Positions 16,201-24,800 of a stretch of DNA of 43,425 nucleotides are shown here, in pieces. How positions within the stretch are numbered: position 1 is the first letter of the stretch; every line of letters starts with the position of its first letter. Under the pieces are notes generated by a model. It was not told where the DNA came from and made no database searches. It worked only from the letters and a program-made list of their open reading frames with translations. The stretch comes from CAZTEB01 sp964612735 (GTDB lineage: Bacteria; Patescibacteriota; Microgenomatia; UBA1400; PJMF01): assembly GCA_964612735.1 (NCBI GenBank), contig CAZTEB010000002.1, positions 1-43,425 on the forward strand, written 5' to 3'. The position numbers and the translations under genes are program-made.

Positions 16201-18788
16201 GGACAAACACTCCTGCTGCCACACTCCAAATAGAAGGCTCCGGAAACGTCCTTCTGCTCCCCCAAGAGGATACAGCTGCTGCCCCCACACTTTCCTTTGG
16301 AGATGGGGACACAGGGCTCTATGAATCAGCAGACGACACAGTAAATATCTCCATTGCAGGAAGTCTTGCGTACACTATTAATGCTGGCGGTATTAGCTCA
16401 AGCACAGGCTTTGGACTTCGCCGAGAGACTCCAAGCGCTACCAATCCGACACTACTACCTAATGACGGAGACGCTGATACTGGCCTAGGAGCCAATGCTG
16501 CAGACCAACTCTCCCTGATAGCGGGCGGTGAAGAAGTCGCCAGACTGACTGAGGGTGGCACCAGTGGTAATATCTTTGCGATTGCTGGAGACAGTCTGAC
16601 TTCGGGTGGCACTGATGACAAAACTCTTAGCGTCGTAGCAACTCTCAATGATGGTGGTGCTGCCGGTGGTTCCGATACCTTTAGCTTAATTGAGGGCAAT
16701 ATCACTGAAACTGATGTCACTGGCTGGGATGATGTCTACTTACTCGACCTACAGGTAGGTGGCACTCCCCAGTTTACTGTAGATGACTCTGGCAATACAG
16801 CAACCACTGGCACCTTCACTCTTCCCAACTCCAACACTCTAACTGGTGTCTCTAATTACACCCAGTTTAGCAATGGCATTAGCGTGGCGGGCGGCACCAC
16901 GTACTACTTTGATTCTTCAGGAGATATTAATGCCAACCAAGGCACATTCGCCGGGTTACTAACTGCCAACGGCACTTTTGATGCCAATGGTCAAGTCACC
17001 ATCGGTGATGGTGGTGACACCGTAGCTATTGACTCTTCAGACTGGGATATCACTGCCGCTGGTAATGCTAGTGGTTTGGGTTCTATCAGCGCTGATGGCA
17101 CTATTACACTATCTGGTCTGGGAACAGACACCGATAACACTGTTTTAATACTTAACTCTAGTAATGAAGTAACTACGGACGAGATCGACTCAAGGGTTTG
17201 GGGTTCTAGTCTGATTGATGGCTCGGGCTCAGCCAACTATCTTAGCAAGTGGTCTGATGGTGACACACTAACTAATTCCATAGTGTATGACGATGGCACT
17301 AACGTGGGCATTGGCACAACAAGCACTGCTGCTCTGCTCGACGTGGTTGGCTCAGCTGATAATCAACAACTAATAATTCAAGGACACTCATCGCAAACAA
17401 ACAATATAGTAGAGGTGCTCAATAGTTCTGGAGTAGTCCTGAGTAGCATCACTGACGGCAGAATCCAAATCGCAGATGCTAGCGCCACTGGCAATCCTGC
17501 ACTTCAATTCCTACAAAGCACTACTGCCAGAGGTATTATTCAGTACAACGATTCTGGTGATATTTTTGATATTGACTCAGATGGGTCAGTCTCTTTCTCC
17601 CCAAATAATTCAGAGGCTGTCTTGATAAATACAGATGGTAATGTTGGCATTGGTGACTCCTCCCCCGCCTCACTACTCTCAGTTGGCAACGGAGATTTGT
17701 TCCAAGTCAATTCATCCGGAGAAATAGCCAGCATCGGTGGTGTGGCTCACGCCATCACTGATGGATCAGGTGACTTAACACTCACATCAAATTCAGGCAT
17801 TGTTAACACAGCTGGAGTATTCCATGTTCTTGGCAGTACATTAGGTCTAAATAGTGATGCTGACTCAGATAATGTATTTGGGCTCTCGGCATCAGCTGGT
17901 CAAGCCGGAAGTGATTTGTACTGGGGCGATGATTTACTTTGTGATGTCTCTGAAGCCGATTGTGGCACCGGCGGCACCTCACTCTGGGCAAACACTGATA
18001 ACGTCTATCATGGTCTTAATGAATATGCCTCGGTGATTGACCTAGTCATCGGAGGTGATGCTACTGCTAGTGCTGATATCCAGCTCTACTCTGATGGCTC
18101 AGCCGTCTTTAACGAACAAGGTAATGATGCTGATTTTAGGGTTGAGGCTAGTGGTGAAGCTAATGCTTTGTTGGTTCAGGGCAGTGATGGCAATGTGGGA
18201 ATTGGGACAAGTGCACCGGATAGCCTACTTGAGGTTGCTGGGAGAATCCAATCTAGCATTACTGGCTACTCTCTCAAGCTTGGAGATGATAGTGATGCGG
18301 ACACTTACCTACTGGCTGCTGGACGCGGCTACTTCGGCTACACTCCAGGATTCACTGTTGTCCAAGGCGGTTCGGGGAAAGGAATCAACTTCAATGTAGA
18401 TGACAACACATTCGCCTCAGGCACAGCTATGACTCTCAATTCTTCTGGAAACCTTGGCGTTGGTGTCTCTGATCCTGATACAACGCTAGAAGTCCTCGAT
18501 ACCACTACTCAGCTTAAGCTCAGTTATGATTCAAGCAACTATGCAAGTTGGAGGGTACTTAGCAGTGGTGTCTCCGTCATTGAAAGCAACTTTCCCTACT
18601 ATCAATTTGTAGACAATAGCACAGCTGGGACCACTCTTGTCCTGGGTGAAGACTCATCCCAAAGCGACGCCGGCAATGATAGTGCTTTAGTAATTTACGG
18701 CGATACTGGCAGTGCGGTTGTCTCTGGCAATATTAGTCATACAGGATCAAACTTTAGCATTGGCTCAGGCGGATTAAGTAATATTTAA
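13299..18788 (+). CDS. Giant surface fibre, N-terminal part: two recombinase core-binding-like domains, membrane span, fibre repeats
   Basis: 1829 residues. After a helical start come two copies of a domain like the N-terminal SAM-like DNA-binding domain of XerC/D tyrosine recombinases (about 86-175 and 198-290); both contain an AETT..NYRSDLRQ core. No catalytic domain follows (no R...HxxR...Y). A basic linker leads to a single span (about 322-344, LGLIILFFVGLGLLGY), then a domain typical of bacterial fibres (RVLSFQGRLTD...TPRQPIRTVAYALNA, about 362-458), then many repeats ending NVGIGT/NVGIGD. The N-terminal 320 residues should be cytoplasmic and the rest outside. The frame ends at a TAA (18786-18788), after which the same frame stays open and continues as the next gene, so this is probably one interrupted gene. 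The start at 13299 has no good ribosome binding site; it is the first ATG that keeps the whole helical region. Confidence 0.85.
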   Translation: MPAHSAYLTTILNAFSTHVGTIELSQQHQREARAALERYLAQKSDFTRWEPGEIESFLNRTEKALAKESREAIVGFIKSRSLFQTTLYLDEYLEDLEKQGAAETTVRNYRSDLRQYLEFARASDVTHLLTKPKVSAFVYHQQQKGLKNSTLSRRLASMDQFGRWLVSRGLLETNLDWLHQDNLDGLLSAGTEQTPEELPILDHCIADLASRGMAETTQENYRSDLRQLVQFAGTQDIKSLTSPTLVQSFLKAQAAEGHSDTTVARRKAAVHALQDWAERQGYLTTRSKFTAPNLGKLASRTTNSIPRWARSLQASRDSWMPYFNLGLIILFFVGLGLLGYRQLIVNAPINFAYPTTPERPDRVLSFQGRLTDTAQNPITSSTDAVFTLHDAETDGTQLWDSGTCAVVPDQDGIFTVGLGDDCGSEISSDVFSENANVWLEVEVESETLTPRQPIRTVAYALNAETLQGYPVFDTAVANSILAMDENGDVTLGSDSPTITSTTGTFTLEGQALTLQTASGTNGDITLAPDGTGGVIIESDLDVQGYLHAPGATISATYAGIALNVTGGEGRFWDGTASVDYADGEGEVYVENDFEADSNVYFSGLTTGTDNTVLVLSGDQVVTDEIDSRVWGSTLVDGSGTANYVARFSDTDTLTTGVIVDDGTNVGIGTSSPGEFFVVEKNQNGNTRFQLRNTSSGSGASAQFLVSNGNDFSDSIRFSTLGTGFTTFGGFKQDGAVLAAEANLSGGLSIISRHSSTGDIRFYTGGANDANQRVTILSGGNVGIGDVTPASLFSVGNGDLFQVTSAGIIAAIDGVAHTIDDVSGDLSLTSNSGAVNTTGTFHVLGNTLGLNSDADSNNVLGISAAAGSAASDLYWGDDLLCDVSEADCGTGGTSLWANTDNVYHAVDEYASVIDLVIGGDATASADIQLLSDGSAVFNEQGNDADFRVEGSGAANALFVQGSDGNVGIGTNTPAATLQIEGSGNVLLLPQEDTAAAPTLSFGDGDTGLYESADDTVNISIAGSLAYTINAGGISSSTGFGLRRETPSATNPTLLPNDGDADTGLGANAADQLSLIAGGEEVARLTEGGTSGNIFAIAGDSLTSGGTDDKTLSVVATLNDGGAAGGSDTFSLIEGNITETDVTGWDDVYLLDLQVGGTPQFTVDDSGNTATTGTFTLPNSNTLTGVSNYTQFSNGISVAGGTTYYFDSSGDINANQGTFAGLLTANGTFDANGQVTIGDGGDTVAIDSSDWDITAAGNASGLGSISADGTITLSGLGTDTDNTVLILNSSNEVTTDEIDSRVWGSSLIDGSGSANYLSKWSDGDTLTNSIVYDDGTNVGIGTTSTAALLDVVGSADNQQLIIQGHSSQTNNIVEVLNSSGVVLSSITDGRIQIADASATGNPALQFLQSTTARGIIQYNDSGDIFDIDSDGSVSFSPNNSEAVLINTDGNVGIGDSSPASLLSVGNGDLFQVNSSGEIASIGGVAHAITDGSGDLTLTSNSGIVNTAGVFHVLGSTLGLNSDADSDNVFGLSASAGQAGSDLYWGDDLLCDVSEADCGTGGTSLWANTDNVYHGLNEYASVIDLVIGGDATASADIQLYSDGSAVFNEQGNDADFRVEASGEANALLVQGSDGNVGIGTSAPDSLLEVAGRIQSSITGYSLKLGDDSDADTYLLAAGRGYFGYTPGFTVVQGGSGKGINFNVDDNTFASGTAMTLNSSGNLGVGVSDPDTTLEVLDTTTQLKLSYDSSNYASWRVLSSGVSVIESNFPYYQFVDNSTAGTTLVLGEDSSQSDAGNDSALVIYGDTGSAVVSGNISHTGSNFSIGSGGLSNI
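15632..16206 (+). repeat. 575-base internal repeat of fibre gene, copy 1
   Basis: Encodes a unit running from GNVGIGDVTPASLFS through SDLYWGDDLLCDVSEADC and SLWANTDNVYH to SDGNVGIGT. It matches 17637-18211 over its full length without length change, with many silent differences, so the duplication is old. Confidence 0.8.
17637..18211 (+). repeat. 575-base internal repeat of fibre gene, copy 2
   Basis: Second full copy of the unit at 15632-16206. The last 230 bases also match 19096-19325. The two Cys of each unit (LLCDVSEADC) are kept. Confidence 0.8.
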
Positions 18789-18809
18789 ATATTTAGTGGT
18801 GGTGGAATT

Positions 18810-21800
18810 ATGGAGCTATTATCTGGGGGCGCCTTCCGCACCCGTGACTCTGGTAACACCGACTGGGTCTCATTCTCACACGACGGGACTGACTACAATA
18901 TTGCCGGTACCAATACAACCGATATCAACATCTCAGGCATTACGGCTCTAAATGTGGCAGCTGATATTATTCCAAATGCTGACTCTACCTACGATCTAGG
19001 CTCTGGTTCTTTGGCTTGGGCAGAGATCCATGGCGACACTATTTACCAAGGAGGAAACCAGGTCTGTGACGACAGTGGCAACTGTCCTGGTGGCATCTGG
19101 GCTAACACTGACAACGTCTATCATGGTCTTGATGAATATGCTTCGGTAATTGATCTCGTTATTGGCGGTGATGCTACTGCTAGTGCTGATATTCAACTCT
19201 ACTCTGATGGCAGTGCTGTCTTTAATGAGCAAGGCAATGATGCTGATTTTAGGGTTGAAGGTAGCGGTGCTGCCAACGCCCTCTTCGTGCAGGGTAGTGA
19301 TGGGAATGTGGGAATTGGGACAAGCGCACCTGGAGAACAGCTTCACGTCTATGCTGGATCAGGAAATCTCACCACTTCAATAGAGTCAGCTGGAGCCAAC
19401 AGCGTCGTCTCACTAAGTTTGACTAACGATGCTCAAATTTGGTCTGTCAGAAACACAGGCTCATCAAGCGACAACTTCCAAGTTTATGATGGTACAGCTG
19501 GGAGAACTCCTTTCGTGATTGAACCTGGTGCGCAAAACAATGAAATCTACATAGACAGCAATGGTGGCATTGGTATTGGTACTAGCAGCCCAGTCGCCGA
19601 ATCAACTGCTGACCTTCATATTGTGGACGGCACCAATGCAGCTATACGGTTTGAACAAGATACTAGTAGTGGTGATACCGCCTACATCTGGGATCTACGT
19701 GGCAGAGATGAAGATTTTGCCCTACTCGATCAAACAGGTGGTACTAGCCCCTTCGTAGTTGAGGCAGGTGCCAATGACAATAGCGTCTATATTAACAGCG
19801 ATGGAAACGTCGGCATTGGCGATGCTTCACCAGCTTCGCTGCTTTCTGTAGGCGATGGAGATCTTTTCCAAGTGGACTCTTCAGGTATTATCTCGTCTAT
19901 TGACGGTGTGGCGCACACTATTGAAGACTCCAGTGGAAACCTCACACTCACTTCAAATGGAGGAACTATATTTACTCTCAGTGATTTAGATGTGTTTGAC
20001 CAACTAGCTTTGGGTGATGAGGCAGGCATCACCGCAGGTATCTCGTTCTTCCTTAACGAATCATACACAGACACATCTGGTACTACCTATGGTGCCTACA
20101 TCCAAAACCAAGCAGATGCTGGCAGCGCCTCAACAGCCACTCACATAGGCACCTTTAGTCAAGCTCGCCTAGATACAACCAACGGACCAACTACTTTATA
20201 TGGTGCCATTGGCTCAACTAATTTAACTGCGGCAGGGACTGTGACATCTTCCTACGGTCTCTATGGTCAAGCTTTGGTTAATGATGGTGTAGCCGCGACA
20301 ATCACCAACCAAAGTAGCATAGTTAGCGCTCTTGACGCCGAAGATGCCACCGTGACTGCTGCCAGAGCACTACACATTACCACTCCTAGTGTGGACACAG
20401 GATCTATTACTGGGGCATATGGTCTGCACGTAATCGAAGGCACTGTGGGCGCCGGCTCTATTACTACTCAATACGGAATCCTGATTAATGCAATGGATAA
20501 CGCAACCAATAACTACGGACTCTGGGGACAAGCTGGTGACTGGGTGCTCGATGAAGATGGCAATGGTGGACTGGGTGGCAACTCGAATGGAGGCGACCTT
20601 TTCTTAGGTGAAGGCCAAGACCTCGAGCTGTACCACGATGGAACTAACTCATACATTACCAACAACACTGGAGATCTTTACATTGGTGATGCCAGCACTG
20701 ATGACGTCATACTCTCAAACAATGGTGGCAACGTGGGCATTGGCACTACCACTCCAGGCAGCAAGCTGCAGGTAGCTGGTGACATTACTCCCTCAGCTGA
20801 CGATACCTATGACTTGGGGACAGATTCCCTTCGCTGGCAAGACTTGTACTTGGGCCCCTCTACTCTACACATCGGCACCTCTACCAGTGATGAATATACA
20901 GTCAGCTACAACACTAGTAGCAACTATCTTGGCTTTAACGTCAATGGCAGTGGTGATCCTGAAATTGTATTCAATAGTGCGGGCAACGTCGGCATTGGCT
21001 CCACAGCCCCAGCTCAAAAACTAGATGTAGCAGGCTATGCACAAGCACAGAGATTCGTTGATAATGCCAATGACTCCTACTACTTAGATCCTGCGGCCAC
21101 TGGCAACTCTCTACTCACAGCTGGCAATATCGGCATTGGAACTACTACAGCTGGGTTACAGCTTGACGTAGTCGGTGATACTAGAATTAGAGGTGATGAT
21201 GGCTGGGACGGAGCCGGAGACCTTGCCATCGCTCGTTTGAGCGGTGGAAATGATATTGGTATCGCTGGGAGATATGGTACGGGCCTAATCTTAAGTGTTT
21301 TTGGCAGTGGAGCTAGTGGCTACCTAGGCACAGATGCTCTAGATGCCGTTACAATTCTAGATACCTCGGGTAACGTCGGTATCGGCTCATCTGCACCCAC
21401 CGCTAAGCTTGACGTAGCTGGCTCTGCCACCATCTCAGGCACGCTCGCCATCGGTCTTACCAATGAGGGCGGAGCTGGTACTTGTGATGCTAGCACCGAG
21501 GGTGGATTCTATTACGACAAAGACTACGATAGATACAGATACTGTGATGGAATTCAATGGACAAGCCTAGGTGCCAGTGGCGAATCACTTGAATCTGGCG
21601 ATGGTTCTGACGGATCAATTAGCATCACTAGCGCTACTACTTTCAATTCTGGCACAGACGTGAGCGGCGTTGATATGGGCATTGAAGCCTTAAATGCTAG
21701 TTCTGGCTATGGCCAAGCCAATGCAGACCGAGTTGAAGTTGCAAGTACGACTGATTTCAACGTAGGAGATGATGTCTTAGTGATCCAAATGACTGGTGCC

Positions 21801-24800
21801 GGTGCTGGAAACTATGAGTACGGCACTATTGAGAGTATTTCCAGCAATGACTATCTTGACTTGGAAGATAGTCTTAACTTAAGCTATCAATCTTCTGGAG
21901 CTCAGGTAATCAGAATTCCTCAATTCACGACAGTAACACTCAGTTCATCAGGCAGTATCGCTCCAAAAGATTGGGATGGTAGCACCGGTGGTGTTTTAGT
22001 ATTCCGAGCCAACAGTACGGTGACTGTTGGTGGAAGCAATAGCATTACGGCCGATGAAAATGGGTATAGAGGTGGCTCGGCTCGTGGTGAATCGTATACT
22101 GGAACTGCTGGTTACAGTGTATACGCCAATGGTGGTGGTGGTGCAAGCGGACAACTCGGCCACGACACAGGAAATATTCCTGGATCTGGTGGTGGTGGTG
22201 GACATGCTTCCAATGGCGGACCTTCTTTTACTGGTTTCCGAAATCCGAGTGACAGCTCAACCTCTGACGGTGTTGAGGGTGGATATGCGTATGGAAGTGA
22301 CAACTTACAACAAATCTTTCCTGGATCCGCAGGTGGTGGTGGTTACCCACAAAGCGGCTGGACAGCCGGAGATCTCACTGGTGGTGATGGCGGCGGTATT
22401 GTTATTATCCATGCTGAAACAATTTCTAATAGTGGTACTATCAGCTCAAATGGTGAGGTGCCCGCTGGTGGCACCTACATATCTGGTGGTGGTGGTGCTG
22501 GAGGAAGTATTTATCTAAGAGCAAATACGCTGATAAATACTGGAACTATTGAAACTGATGGAGCCAATGGTGATACTCCAAGTAGTACTGCCTACGCCTC
22601 GGCAAATAGTGGTAGTGGTGCCAACGGTAGAATCCGTATTGATACAACCGAGTACAACGGTATTAAACCTGAGCACGCAGGTTCATACTACCAAGGTGAA
22701 ATTGGCGCAAGCTCTAGTGGGGGTGGAGGTGGAGGTGGCTCCTCACTTTGGGCTGAAAATGGCAGTGACGTCTACTTCAACACTGGAAATGTAGGTATTG
22801 GTACTTCAAGCCCCTCTTTTGCACTTCACGCCTATGGCTCAACCAATGGAGCTTTCGATGGTGTTCGATCACACAACGCTACTGACGGCACCTCTTCCTT
22901 CTCAGTAGTTCAATCTACAGTTGATGACCACTCTATTTCTATGATTGCTACCGGTGACAACTACACAGCAATTTCTGGTTACAACAACTCTGGCTTCTTC
23001 TTGTCCGGAGCAAATCAAACTGGTGGCATGGTTTTTAATACCCAAGCGAGTGCTCCTATTAGGTTTGTCACTGGCGGACTTGGTGCCTCCTTCGAAAAAG
23101 TGAGAATTGCCAGTGATGGCAACGTCGGTATTGGCACTACTTCCCCAGATAGACCGCTACATGTAGACGATACTTCCGGCGTGCTTGTGGGCACACTATC
23201 AAAAGGTATTTATCTTTTCACCAGTGGTTCAGGCGAAGATATTTCTAGTAGCAACACCATGCATCTTAATTACAACAACAATCAAAACGTCTCCATTGGC
23301 GAGGGTGGAACAAGTAATTTATTTGTAAGTGGAAACATTGGAATTGGAACCACCACCGCTGTCGCTGAACTTCACTTAGCAGAAAGCACAAGCGCAGCAA
23401 ACACAATCCAGATAACAAACAGCACTACTGGACACGGAACAAGCGATGGTCTAGAGCTTGGTCTAGATTCGGGTGAAAATGCATACGTCTGGAACTACGA
23501 ATCAAATGCACTGTACTTCGGAGCAGGTGGAAGCGAGAGAGTGAGAATTCTAAGTGGCGGAAATGTCGGCATTGGTAGTACAAATCCGGCGCAGAAACTT
23601 GATGTGGCAGGCAGAATTCGCTACACCACAGAAGACACAGACGCCGCCAACAACTGGGTTTGTTACAACGCCACCAACCTCACACTATCAAACTGCACCT
23701 CCTTGAGAGCCTACAAAGAGAACATTGTGGATCTTGGACTTGGACTTAGCACTGTGCTCGAACTGCAACCTCGACAATATGATGTCAAGCTCTCCGGAGA
23801 AACGACGCTAGGATTTATTGCGGAGGAGATAGAAGCCGTAAATCCTTTACTGGCAACCTACGACAAAGATGGCAATTTGGAAGGTGTGAAACTTCCACAA
23901 CTTACGGCTGTTTTGACGAAAGCCATTCAAGAGCAACAACTCTTGATTGACGTCAACACTGGTGATATCTCTACCCTAGCCAGCAACTTGTCTGGGCTAA
24001 ACACTGATGTAGTCAACCTGCAGAATGATCTTGATAGTTCTCAGGTGGAAATCGCATCAAACTCTTCTGCGCTACAGACTGCCATCGCAGACATCGACAC
24101 ACTCCAGTCTGATATCACTGATTTACAAACCATCACTAGTGATTTTGCAACCGAGTTCTCCACTGATTCCTTGGGGGTGGGCGTACCAGCTCCAGCCTCA
24201 GGTAGTGGCAAACTCATTGACACCACCTCAGGTGCTTTTCTCTCAACTGGCGGGGTCTGGACCAACACTTCAGATGAAAACCTGAAAGAGAACTTTGTAA
24301 CGCTCGATTCACAAGAGATCTTGGACAAGATAGTTCAGTTAGATGTTGAACAATGGAACTACATTGCAGAAGATGACAATATTACCCACATCGGTCCAAC
24401 TGCCCAACAGTTCTATCAGCTATTCGGCCTGGGTGGCGACAACACTCGGATCTCCACTATTGATCCTGCTGGCATAGCCTTGCTGGGTATCCAGGGACTG
24501 AAAGGTCAAGTAGATGTCATTATGCAAGCAATCCAAGAACTTCAAACTGGCCTAAGCAACACGCAACAACAAATTGCCGACCTCAGCTCTCAGCTAGAAA
24601 GCTCAAACAACTTGAGTGCTAGCTCAACTCAAACTAGCCTCATTACACCCGTGGATGAACAAGGCGACTTGCTTTTGCGCTTAGGAGCTGACACCGCCTC
24701 AGATTCCTCAAGCTTGAAGGTAGAAAATACTGATGGTGAACTACTAGCAGAGATAAATAGCGATGGTACTTCCCTACTTGGCGATTTATTGGTCGCAGAA

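Noticed and set aside
15632..19325. CRISPR-like or satellite repeat array
   Set aside because: The repeats are coding, 230-575 bases long, few, and differ mainly at silent positions.
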